A stretch of DNA of 48,333 nucleotides, from NCBI GenBank assembly GCA_003163855.1, contig PLRJ01000202.1, forward strand, positions 1 through 48,333, read 5' to 3'. The stretch's first letter is position 1. Every line of letters begins with the position of its first letter. Of this stretch, positions 23,983 through 32,088 are shown piece after piece. The notes below the pieces were generated by a model. The model made no database searches. It had not been told where the DNA came from and was given only the letters and a program-made list of their open reading frames with translations. The stretch is from Bryobacterales bacterium (lineage in GTDB: Bacteria; Acidobacteriota; Terriglobia; Bryobacterales; Bryobacteraceae). Made by a program: the position numbers and the translations under genes.

Positions 23983-26569
23983 ACTCTTCCGAGCGCTGCT
24001 CCATTGCTACCCAGCCGAGTTCCGGCAGGAGTACGGAGCCGAGATGGAACAACTTTTTGCCGACCGCCTCCAAACCGAGTCGCGCTGGCTGCTCTGGCTC
24101 GAATCCCTGGCTGATGTAGCATCAACCGCGCCCCGCGAGCACTGGCAAATTCTGCTATCCGATTTGAAATACGGCGCTCGCGCACTGGCCGCCGCGCCAG
24201 GATTCACCACCATCGCTCTGTTGGTGATTGCTCTAGGTATCGGCGCTACCGTCTCCATCTTCAGCCTGGTCAATGCGGTGCTGCTGCGCTCACTACCCTA
24301 TGGGCATCCCAATGAACTCGTTTACCTCTGGAGTCCCAATTCAAATTTCAAGGGCGTACCTGACGAACTAGGGCCGAACCTTCCCGATTTCTATGCTTGG
24401 CAACGATCAAGCCATAGTTTCTCGGAGATGGCTATGTTCGGTCCCCATGCTGTCAGCCTGGTACGCAACGGTTCCTCCAGGCGGCTCGGCGCAGTTTTTG
24501 TGACCGGTACTTTCTTTCAAACCCTGCAAGCCGTGCCGGCACTCGGCCGCACAATTCAAGCGGCTGACGATCAGCCTGGACAAGACGGAGTGGCCGTCAT
24601 CAGTGATGCGCTTGCGCGCTCGGAGTTCGGAGGAACTACAGCGGCTCTCGGCAAAACCATTCAGTGCAACCGCCAGACTTACACCATAGTGGGCATCATG
24701 CCGAAGGATTTCGGCTATCCATTTGCAGGCGACGTCCCCTATGAGAACACCGGCTTTCAGCAAACCGACATTTGGTTGCCTGCCGCCTACAAACCCGACC
24801 AAAAATCAAATCGAACCAACTTTTACGACGCCGACGCCATCGCTAGGTTGAAGCCCGGCGTTTCAGCACACGCCGCCGAGGCTGAGTTAGTGTCCATCCA
24901 ACGAGGTCTCGACCATCTCTATCCACCCACGTGGCGAGGCTTCACTGCGCAGGTGCGGCCCCTGGTCGAAACCATAATCGGACCCGTTGAAAAGATGCTT
25001 TGGCTGCTGTTAGGCGCGGTAGGAATCGTGTTGCTGGTAGCCATCAGCAACATGGCGAACCTTCTGCTAGCCCGCGCTTCGGCGCGCGCGCACGAACTGG
25101 GCATTCGAACCGCGCTGGGCGCAGCGCGCAGCCGCATCATTCGCCAGTTGCTCACCGAGTCGATCCTGCTCAGCGGCATCGGAGGTTTTATCGGCATTGC
25201 GCTCGCCTACGCTGCGGTACGTTTGTTGACCCTGATGAATCCCGGCAACATCCCAAGGTTCGATGGCGCCCGCGTCGACGGTCGCGTTCTGCTAGTGGCG
25301 GTGTTTCTCTCGCTCGCTACAGGCGTCATATCGGGCTTGGCGCCCGCCATCGCGGCCTCAAAAACCAGCATCACAAATTTATTGCGCAAGGGCGGCAGTC
25401 GCACCGGCGGCACTTCCAACAAATGGCGTTTCGCACTCATTGTTTTGGAGGTGGCGCTGTCTGTCATCCTCCTTACCGGCTCCGGCTTGCTGATTCGCAG
25501 CTATCTTGAACTGGCGCGAGTTGCGCCCGGTTTTTCCACATCAACACTTACTTTTAAAGTGCCCTTGGACGATCGTTACAATACCCGCCCAGCACGCACC
25601 GCATTTCTTAAACGCTATCTGGAAGCTCTGCGCAGCGTGCCTGGGGTTCGCTACGCCGGCGCATCGACTTCACTTCCGTTAAGCGGTTCGGAGTCGGTTA
25701 CATTTGCCAACATTCGCGGCTTCGGAGTGTCCAAGGAGATGCTGGAGATCCGCAGTATTACACCCGACTATCGCAAAGCGCTCGGCACTCCGCTGCTGCT
25801 CGGCCGCGATTTCAAGCCTACCGATGTGAACTCTAAAGTGCCGCTAATGATCGTAAACCAGAGCTTCGTGGACAAGTTCTTTCAAGGTCGTGATCCGCTT
25901 GGCGGTCAGGTGAGCATCGGCATTGGCGATTTCTCGAAGGCTTCCTGGTCCACGATAATCGGCGTTGTGGGCAATATTCGCCACAACAAGCTGGAAGAAG
26001 ATAGCCAGCCCCAGATGTTCCAACCCATTGAAAGCGAGGACGGCTTCGCCATCCAGTGCTCTGGTCCGGTTGAACCAGTTGTGCAGGCTGCGCGAGCGCT
26101 CCTTCGGTCCATGGATCCGGCGCTAGCGCTAGATAGCGTGCGCACCATGCGCGAACGAGTGGACGAAAGCAACGGCCGCCGTCGCTTCCAGACTGGCCTA
26201 CTGACGGGCTTCGCTGCAATTGCAGTAGTCATGGCTCTGGCCGGACTCTATGGACTTATGAGCTACTCAGTGAAGCAGAGGAAATCCGAGATGGGAATCC
26301 GGCTGGCAGTTGGTTCCTCCCGCGCGGGTGTCGTGCGTCTCATCCTGGGGCAGGGAATGCGCCTTACCGCTTGCGGTTTGCTCATTGGCTTAGCAGGCGC
26401 CTATCTCCTAAGCAGCCTCGTGAAATCGTGGCTGTTCGAAGTAACCGCGCTCGATCCGCTTACATTCCTCTCAGTGCCGCTGCTGGTTCTGGCCGTCGCT
26501 TGTGCCGCCTGCGTCATTCCAGCCTGGAACGCGGCGTGCATCGATCCCATTGAGGCACTCCGCGAATGA
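23957..26569 (+). CDS. ADOP-type duplicated MacB/FtsX ABC permease
   Basis: An 870-residue membrane protein built from two MacB-PCD plus FtsX units, without any ATPase domain. An N-terminal helical stretch (KLFRALLHCYPAEFRQEYGAEM) is the acidobacterial ADOP leader. The first membrane helix (about 78-105) precedes periplasmic domain 1, and FtsX-1 helices follow around residues 350-480 with the NMANLLLARASARAHELGIRTALGA motif. The second periplasmic domain starts after about 520, and FtsX-2 (SYSVKQRKSEMGIRLAVGS) runs to the C-terminus. Such orphan permeases are associated with efflux or lipoprotein-like export, but the substrate and ATPase partner are unknown. The 26-base overlap with padR means co-translation. 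Confidence 0.92.
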   Translation: MDSSQRQTKLFRALLHCYPAEFRQEYGAEMEQLFADRLQTESRWLLWLESLADVASTAPREHWQILLSDLKYGARALAAAPGFTTIALLVIALGIGATVSIFSLVNAVLLRSLPYGHPNELVYLWSPNSNFKGVPDELGPNLPDFYAWQRSSHSFSEMAMFGPHAVSLVRNGSSRRLGAVFVTGTFFQTLQAVPALGRTIQAADDQPGQDGVAVISDALARSEFGGTTAALGKTIQCNRQTYTIVGIMPKDFGYPFAGDVPYENTGFQQTDIWLPAAYKPDQKSNRTNFYDADAIARLKPGVSAHAAEAELVSIQRGLDHLYPPTWRGFTAQVRPLVETIIGPVEKMLWLLLGAVGIVLLVAISNMANLLLARASARAHELGIRTALGAARSRIIRQLLTESILLSGIGGFIGIALAYAAVRLLTLMNPGNIPRFDGARVDGRVLLVAVFLSLATGVISGLAPAIAASKTSITNLLRKGGSRTGGTSNKWRFALIVLEVALSVILLTGSGLLIRSYLELARVAPGFSTSTLTFKVPLDDRYNTRPARTAFLKRYLEALRSVPGVRYAGASTSLPLSGSESVTFANIRGFGVSKEMLEIRSITPDYRKALGTPLLLGRDFKPTDVNSKVPLMIVNQSFVDKFFQGRDPLGGQVSIGIGDFSKASWSTIIGVVGNIRHNKLEEDSQPQMFQPIESEDGFAIQCSGPVEPVVQAARALLRSMDPALALDSVRTMRERVDESNGRRRFQTGLLTGFAAIAVVMALAGLYGLMSYSVKQRKSEMGIRLAVGSSRAGVVRLILGQGMRLTACGLLIGLAGAYLLSSLVKSWLFEVTALDPLTFLSVPLLVLAVACAACVIPAWNAACIDPIEALRE

Positions 26570-26619
26570 AGCCCTCATTCGGTCCTGACACCTCTTCTTC
26601 CCACAACCGGGCCGCCCCT

Positions 26620-26698
26620 CGGGGACACTCCGGGCTGGTTCCCATTCACCACCCAAGTCCGAACCGCAGGCGTGTCCCCATCCCGAAAAGCCCAGAAA
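26620..26698. repeat. REP-like repeat, copy 1
   Basis: A 79-base unit starts CGGGGACACTCCGGGCT and ends GCGTGTCCCCATCCCGAAA plus AGCCCAGAAA. Its ends form an inverted repeat: GGGGACAC (26621-26628) with GTGTCCCC (26672-26679), and GGGCT (26632-26636) with AGCCC (26689-26693). It can fold into a long hairpin. The unit lies in the gap between the ADOP gene and the PIG-L gene and is followed by a second copy. Repeats with GGGGACA ends are typical of REP families moved by TnpA-REP/RAYT proteins, but no such gene is present here. Confidence 0.75.
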
Positions 26699-26727
26699 TC
26701 CCCGTGCTCGTCCAACCGAAAAGCCGT

Positions 26728-26808
26728 CGGGGACACTCCGGGCTAGCCGTCCGACACCTACCCAAGTCCGCCAGCGCAGGCGTGTCCCCATCCCGAAAAG
26801 CCCAGAAA
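26728..26808. repeat. REP-like repeat, copy 2
   Basis: The second unit, in the same orientation and about 108 bases downstream of the first, shares its first 17 bases, a central ACCCAAGTCCG and the 37-base 3' arm, including GTGTCCCC at 26782-26789 (pairing with GGGGACAC at 26729-26736). The middle differs (CTAGCCGTCCGACACC in place of CTGGTTCCCATTCACC), so arms are conserved and loops drift, as expected for elements selected for hairpin structure or moved by a REP transposase. The two units plus spacer occupy nearly all of the noncoding gap before the PIG-L gene. Confidence 0.75.
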
Positions 26809-26862
26809 CCGTCTTCCTCTTATAACCGTGCCCGAGATTGCCAGACGTGCACAATAGTAGCC

Positions 26863-27735
26863 ATGGTCAATCGCATACTTCCTATCGTTCTTACCTTTAT
26901 GCTCGCATCAACTCTATTCGCCCAAAGCGAAAAAATTCGCATCATAGCTTTCGGAGCCCACCCCGACGATTGCGACATCCGGGCAGCCGGCACCGCCGCA
27001 CTCTGGGTAAAGATGGGCTATGCCGTGAAGTTCGTCTCCGTCACCAACGGCGATGCGGGACACCAAACCATGCATGGCGCGGAACTGGCGCGCCGCCGTC
27101 TTGCCGAGGCCAAGGAATCGGCCCGGCGGCAGGGGATTGACTATGACGTGCTGGACAATCACGATGGCGAATTGCTGCCCACGTTGGCTGTGCGCGAACA
27201 GATCATCCGCGAAATCAGAGGCTGGAAGGCCGACGTCGTGCTGTCTCCCAGGCCAAACGATTATCATCCCGACCATCGGTATACAGGCGTGTTGGTGCAG
27301 GATGCTGCCTATATGGTGGTGGTGCCTAATGTGACGCCCGACGTGCCTGCGCTGCGCAAGAACCCTGCATTCTTTTATTATCAGGACAACTTTCAACGTC
27401 CCAATCCATTCAGGCCAGATGTCGCGGTCTCGCTTGACGACGTCATCGATCAAAAGATCAACGCGCTTGATTCGCACGTTTCGCAGTTCTATGAATGGCT
27501 GCCCTGGGTAGATGGAAAGCTGAGTGATGTGCCGCACGATCCTGCTGAGCGCAAAGCCTGGCTGAAACGCACTCGCGCCGGCTCGCCTAATGAAGCCGTT
27601 CGCGCAGCGCTGGTGAAATGGTACGGGCCGGAAAAGGGCAACAGCATTAAATATGCCGAAGCGTTTGAAATCTGCGAGTACGGTGCCCACCCCGATGAGG
27701 CGCGGCTGCGGCAGTTATTTCCTATGTTGCCGTAA
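26863..27735 (+). CDS. Secreted PIG-L/LmbE-family deacetylase
   Basis: A 290-residue zinc hydrolase of the LmbE/PIG-L family with a signal peptide (NRILPIVLTFMLASTLFAQ). The zinc motif A-H-P-D-D lies about residues 34-38 (AFGAHPDDCDIRAAG), and the second conserved motif is NDYHPDHRYTG, which supplies the third His. The family removes acetyl groups from N-acetylglucosaminyl compounds such as GlcNAc-PI, mycothiol precursors or chitobiose; export suggests a cell-wall or extracellular sugar substrate. The start was set at the ATG at 26863, since the longer open frame from 26566 runs through the REP-like repeats and lacks a signal peptide. Its last 14 bases overlap the convergent phosphatase gene. 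Confidence 0.9.
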   Translation: MVNRILPIVLTFMLASTLFAQSEKIRIIAFGAHPDDCDIRAAGTAALWVKMGYAVKFVSVTNGDAGHQTMHGAELARRRLAEAKESARRQGIDYDVLDNHDGELLPTLAVREQIIREIRGWKADVVLSPRPNDYHPDHRYTGVLVQDAAYMVVVPNVTPDVPALRKNPAFFYYQDNFQRPNPFRPDVAVSLDDVIDQKINALDSHVSQFYEWLPWVDGKLSDVPHDPAERKAWLKRTRAGSPNEAVRAALVKWYGPEKGNSIKYAEAFEICEYGAHPDEARLRQLFPMLP

Positions 27736-28315
27736 CATCGCCTGCCATTAAGTTCTGGTTGACCGATGTCCAGGTGTATCTGCCATTGTTGAGATCGAGC
27801 ACCCACACCAGGTAAAACACATTCGGCCAGGCCTCCGGTAGCGAGCCATAGTTGGTAATTGGCACTGCGGCATTAATCGCTTGCATGATATTCGGCATGA
27901 TGTTGTCGTGCTCCCAGCAGATAAGCACAGTTCCGCTTAGACTGAGCACGCTCTTAACCATGTCAGCCTCGCCGCCATTGATGCTAAAGCTTGTATTGAA
28001 TTTCTCGCTGCCTTGTTTGTAGTTAAGCCAAGCGGCCAGCGGCGTGACAGTCTCGCAGGGGCGCATGCTCGGTCCATCCGGATCGGCTGCATAGATAGAG
28101 TCCGGCCTTGCGATGGAGGCATTCGACGGACTCGCATTGTACGGTGCAAAGAATGCATTCAATGCTCCAGCGCGCTGCCAACCGGGTACGACCAGCGATT
28201 TTCCGCCGCCGCTTCCTCCATCCTCCAGGACATCTATCGGGTCGCCGTCTTTCGCCTTCTTGTGCGGCTTCTCCGCATGGCGAATAATCATGATCTTGCT
28301 TGGGGGTGCAGCCAT
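27722..28315 (-). CDS. Histidine phosphatase superfamily protein
   Basis: A 197-residue cytosolic protein. The phosphate-binding motif R-H-A-E is at residues 12-15 (MIIRHAEKP), and the second catalytic His lies in a late hydrophobic strand, LICWEHDNI, as in the phosphoglycerate mutase/SixA superfamily. A basic, glycine-rich insert (LEDGGSGGGKSL) follows the first motif. The substrate is unknown. The ATG at 28315 is 13 bases after the M14 peptidase stop, so the two form an operon. An open extension to 28378 lies wholly inside the peptidase gene and was rejected. Its 3' end overlaps the PIG-L gene by 14 bases in convergent orientation. Confidence 0.85.
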   Translation of the reverse strand: MAAPPSKIMIIRHAEKPHKKAKDGDPIDVLEDGGSGGGKSLVVPGWQRAGALNAFFAPYNASPSNASIARPDSIYAADPDGPSMRPCETVTPLAAWLNYKQGSEKFNTSFSINGGEADMVKSVLSLSGTVLICWEHDNIMPNIMQAINAAVPITNYGSLPEAWPNVFYLVWVLDLNNGRYTWTSVNQNLMAGDVTAT

Positions 28316-28328
28316 GTCCGTCCATCCT

Positions 28329-30989
28329 TTACTGTTCCGTGTTGGCCAAGTCGCCTTCCGCCGACCAGTAGAGCGCATTAAAAAGCAACGGAAAAGTAGC
28401 GTGTGTCTGGGCCCGGTGTTGCGGCCTGATACCGAACAAAACTACCTTGCCGGGATTCATATCAATCGCCACAACGGCTGCATGGCCGCGCATCAGTTCT
28501 TCACCGCGCAGCCATCCTGACGCTTTCACTTCTTCATTGGGATAGCGTGCTACGACGCTCACTTTCTGCGAAGCAAAACCGTCGGTGATTTGGAAGAAAG
28601 GCGATTCGATATAGAAACCATAAGTCGCCGGAGCCACACCATAACCGATGGGACTGGACGTGTCTACCTGCAGGTTCACGATGGTGCCCGGAGCATAATG
28701 CTGCTCCCGTGTGGTCGTATGCTTGATGTCCTTTACCGGAAGCGGAAGCTTGTCTATCAGAAGATTAGAAGCCTCGCCAAGCGCTACTAGCGTTCCGCCG
28801 TGCTGAACGAACTCATGCAGCGCGTTCCAGCCTTCCTCTTCAATACCGCCTTTGAATTCAGGAACGATGCTCTTGAAATCCAACCCTTCCAGAATGTCTT
28901 TGGCCTTCTGGTCGGGCAGAATGATCGCGTCAAAACGTTCGCGCAGTTTGCCCGCTTTCACATCGTTGTTATGCAAAACCGTATAGGGGAACTCATACTG
29001 CTCCAGCACCCAGCGCGTCCACCCCTCATCCATATTGGCGGTAAACGATTGGTAGATCGCAATGCGCGGCCGCCGGATGGTCATTCCGAGCGACTGACTC
29101 GATCCCAGGTCAGCTTCGGTAATCGAAAAGTCGCTCACTGCCTTAGCCCAGACTTCCGGCCGCGCCTTTACCGACACAGTAGATACACCTTTCGCATTCG
29201 ATTTTGAAAGCGACACCGTTGCCCCTGCCTTCAGCAGTCGATTCAGGACCAACGTATCTTCCGCGCCGTCGTAGGCGAACTTCCATCCAGCGGAATCTTT
29301 CTCCACCGCCAGCGTATACTTCGGCAGCTTGTTTAAGGGCTCCAACACCAAGTCCTTTGGCAGCGGAGTTTTCGCGTAGGGCGTATCTACGCCGAACTGC
29401 ATACCGAGTGACCAAGCCGATACGTCGTAAGGAGCCTCGGCCGGAGCGCCGGGCGCTCGCCGCACTTCCGGATAAGTCTGCCGCTCCAGCAGATCTTTTA
29501 CGTAACGCCCATAGACCTGGTTGAAAGGCACTACAAAAGTTCCGGCTGCGTACTGCTTCCCGTCCTGTTCAAACGCTTTTCCGGCACGATAAACCTCGAC
29601 ACCGGCTATTCGCAGCTTGTCCACCAGTTGCACCGCTTCGTTTGGATCATGCTGGCCCACCGTTGGAATGATGGCAGCAAAGGTCTTCTCTCTCCCGCCG
29701 CCGATTTCGCCCTTCTCACCAGCCTGGATGGTGTGCAGGTTGACGTCGTAGATCTCCTTCAGCAGCGTGGCGCGATTGTTCGCCGCCGCATCCAGCAACG
29801 CATAAGTCGCTGTCAGTTCGTAATCGACAATGTCGCCCAGCGTCCACCTTCCGCCCAGCCAGGGACGCGGATATTCTGTTCTGGAATTAATGTCACGCGG
29901 CGCAGGCAGTGGATCGTTCGGATGATCCATCGCTCGTTGCCGCTCCCTCTCGCCTTCCTCGCGCATGTTGCCTGCGGGTTGCGCGGCTCTCGATGGATCG
30001 GCCTTCTGCTGTTCAATTGGAGTAGCGATTCGCGCGCTTGCCACTTCCGTCAGTAGACCCACCTGGTTATGCCACCAACCCGTCCATGCCATGGCTCCCG
30101 GCCAGAAATTCGTATAGGTGGAGTTATAGATGATGCCCGTTTTTCCCTCCGCCTCCAAAGCGGCGGCTTGCTGCTGTCCATAGATGGTATTCAACCGATA
30201 AATCAACGGATCGACATTCGGATTTATTGGATCGGTAGCGGGCATAGTGAAGATGCGCGCACCGGCACTGCCCATCTGATGCTCATCCAGCCATATCTGC
30301 GGAAACCAATCGTGCCAGAGAATCTCGGCCGCCATCCTGCTCTCCTTCTGTGAGAACAGATATTCGTCGCGATTGTCGTCGTGACCGACATAAGGATGCC
30401 AGAGTTTGGGCAGCGGACTGGCTTCATACGGCGTGCCGAGATATTTGTTGTACCAATCCGTCACCATGATCTGACCATCCGGGTTCAGCGACGGAACCAG
30501 CAGAAAGATAACGTTGTCGAGTATATTTTTCACGCGCGGCGAATCGCTGGTTGCCAGTTCGTAGGCAAGCTCAACCACCATCTGTGACGAACCAATCTCG
30601 GTGGAGTGGATATTGTTGGTAATCAGCACCACGCTCTTGCCTGAATTCATGATTTCGTCTCGCTCGGAGTCACTGGGGGCGCCATTCTGAAAATAGAGCT
30701 TGCGTGCCAGCGATTTCAGGTGATCAAGGTTCTTCATGTTCGCGCCGGAACTAATCTCCAGCAGCAGAAACGGATTGCCCGACGTAGTTGGTCCCATATT
30801 TCGCACCCGGATGCGATCCGTCTGCCCCGCTACAGCATTGAGGTACTCGACAATTTTGTCGTAGCGCGCCAGTTTCTTGTCGGTCCCCATCTTGAAACCG
30901 AAGAACTGTTCCGGTGTCGGCACAGCCGCACAAGCCAGCGCGGCACAGAAACAGAGTGATATTAGCGATCTAAATAGGAGGTTGATCAC
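28329..30989 (-). CDS. Secreted M14-family zinc carboxypeptidase
   Basis: An 886-residue protein with a signal peptide (ends CAAVPTPEQ). The M14 metallocarboxypeptidase domain occupies about residues 35-345: zinc ligands His128 and Glu131 (IHSTEIGSS), the SLNPDGQ substrate loop, DEHQMGS carrying a further His, and the GLLTEVAS segment with the catalytic Glu. The remaining 500 residues hold a predicted beta-rich region and a Rossmann/glutamine-amidotransferase-like fold (RPRIAIYQSF, FDAIILPDQ, LHEFVQHGGTLVALGEAS) frequent in large secreted peptidases of this phylum. The role is probably degradation of extracellular protein or peptide. It starts with GTG at 30989 behind AAGGA; the histidine phosphatase gene follows in the same operon, and the ligase gene diverges 34 bases away. 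Confidence 0.9.
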   Translation of the reverse strand: MINLLFRSLISLCFCAALACAAVPTPEQFFGFKMGTDKKLARYDKIVEYLNAVAGQTDRIRVRNMGPTTSGNPFLLLEISSGANMKNLDHLKSLARKLYFQNGAPSDSERDEIMNSGKSVVLITNNIHSTEIGSSQMVVELAYELATSDSPRVKNILDNVIFLLVPSLNPDGQIMVTDWYNKYLGTPYEASPLPKLWHPYVGHDDNRDEYLFSQKESRMAAEILWHDWFPQIWLDEHQMGSAGARIFTMPATDPINPNVDPLIYRLNTIYGQQQAAALEAEGKTGIIYNSTYTNFWPGAMAWTGWWHNQVGLLTEVASARIATPIEQQKADPSRAAQPAGNMREEGERERQRAMDHPNDPLPAPRDINSRTEYPRPWLGGRWTLGDIVDYELTATYALLDAAANNRATLLKEIYDVNLHTIQAGEKGEIGGGREKTFAAIIPTVGQHDPNEAVQLVDKLRIAGVEVYRAGKAFEQDGKQYAAGTFVVPFNQVYGRYVKDLLERQTYPEVRRAPGAPAEAPYDVSAWSLGMQFGVDTPYAKTPLPKDLVLEPLNKLPKYTLAVEKDSAGWKFAYDGAEDTLVLNRLLKAGATVSLSKSNAKGVSTVSVKARPEVWAKAVSDFSITEADLGSSQSLGMTIRRPRIAIYQSFTANMDEGWTRWVLEQYEFPYTVLHNNDVKAGKLRERFDAIILPDQKAKDILEGLDFKSIVPEFKGGIEEEGWNALHEFVQHGGTLVALGEASNLLIDKLPLPVKDIKHTTTREQHYAPGTIVNLQVDTSSPIGYGVAPATYGFYIESPFFQITDGFASQKVSVVARYPNEEVKASGWLRGEELMRGHAAVVAIDMNPGKVVLFGIRPQHRAQTHATFPLLFNALYWSAEGDLANTEQ

Positions 30990-31023
30990 AGTTTTAATCC
31001 TTAGCGGAGGGTATCATGTCCGG

Positions 31024-32088
31024 GTGAATCTTGCTGTCAATCCGCCCGTTCTGCCGATGCTCGCCAAGCGTGTTGAAGAAATACCCTCCGGCGATGGCTG
31101 GATTTTTGAGCCTAAATGGGATGGATTCCGCGCACTCATCTTTCGCGATGGCGACGAAATCTTCATTCAGAGTCGCGATGAGAAGACGCTGAATCGATAC
31201 TTCCCTGATCTGTTGGATCCTCTGCGCGCGGCGTTACCCGCGCGCTGCGTACTGGATGGCGAGATTGTGATAGTCAAAGACAGCGGGCTTGATTTCGACG
31301 AACTGCAACTCAGGCTTCATCCAGCGGCCTCGCGAGTGCGCCTGCTTGCACAGCAAAATCCCGCTTCGGTGGTGTTTTTCGATTTACTTTGTCATGACGA
31401 CCGCGACCTCCGCACCGAACCTTTCCGCCTGCGGCGACAATTGCTGAAAGACTTGCTCCAATCCGCCGCGCCACCGATTCATTTAACACCCGCTACTTCT
31501 GATAGAGCCGTCGCGATGGATTGGTTTAGCCGCTTTGAAGGCGCTGGACTGGATGGCGTGATGGCCAAACTGTCGGACGGCATTTATGAGCCGAACAAGC
31601 GAACCATGTTCAAAGTGAAGCACGAGCGCGACTGCGATTGTGTTGCAGCCGGCTTTCGCTGGCATAAAGATGGAGCGGGCGGCGTCGGTTCCTTGCTGCT
31701 CGGTCTATATGACGATGCGGGGACATTGCAGCATGTGGGTGTTTGCTCAAGCTTCTCCGCTCCCATGCGGCATGAATTGGCAGAGTTTTTGACACCCTAC
31801 CGTGAGAACGCCCTTGAGGATCATCCATGGAAGCATTCGCTTCAAAGCGGGCAACGCCAGCCTGGAGCGCAAAGCCGCTGGAGCCAGGGCAAAGAGCTTT
31901 CGTGGGAGCCGCTAAGGCCTGAGTTGGTTGTCGAAGTTACTTACGATCACATGCAGCGCGATCGTTTTCGTCACATCGCGCAATTTCGGAGGTGGCGTCA
32001 TGACAAAAGCCCGGCTGCGTGCACCTATGCACAGCTCGAAGTAGTTCCGCCGCACGAACTGCTAGAGATTTTTGGCCTTTCTCGTTGA
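31024..32088 (+). CDS. Stand-alone ATP-dependent DNA ligase (LigC-like)
   Basis: A 354-residue ATP-dependent DNA ligase. Motif I is E-P-K-W-D-G with the AMP-accepting Lys31. Other nucleotidyltransferase motifs are visible: VLDGEIV (motif III region), VFFDLL, the EGAGLDGVMAKL motif IV and FKVKHE motif V. A C-terminal OB-fold follows (about 225-345; SLLLGLYDDAGTL, VVEVTYDHM). It lacks the polymerase and phosphoesterase modules of full-length LigD, so it is like mycobacterial LigC. The start is probably GTG at 31024; the upstream GGAGGG is 14 bases away, rather far. Its 3' end overlaps by 27 bases the convergent gene that encodes the missing primase-polymerase module. No Ku gene is present in the window. 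Confidence 0.88.
   Translation: MNLAVNPPVLPMLAKRVEEIPSGDGWIFEPKWDGFRALIFRDGDEIFIQSRDEKTLNRYFPDLLDPLRAALPARCVLDGEIVIVKDSGLDFDELQLRLHPAASRVRLLAQQNPASVVFFDLLCHDDRDLRTEPFRLRRQLLKDLLQSAAPPIHLTPATSDRAVAMDWFSRFEGAGLDGVMAKLSDGIYEPNKRTMFKVKHERDCDCVAAGFRWHKDGAGGVGSLLLGLYDDAGTLQHVGVCSSFSAPMRHELAEFLTPYRENALEDHPWKHSLQSGQRQPGAQSRWSQGKELSWEPLRPELVVEVTYDHMQRDRFRHIAQFRRWRHDKSPAACTYAQLEVVPPHELLEIFGLSR

Noticed and set aside
26471-26854. A 127-residue minus-strand frame across the REP-like repeats
   Set aside because: Its sequence repeats itself with the two repeat units and has no signal, motif or start signal; it is explained by the repeat DNA.
26566-26862. A longer N-terminus for the PIG-L gene
   Set aside because: The extension is repeat-derived, Pro/Arg/Ser rich and would bury the clear signal peptide that begins at 26863.
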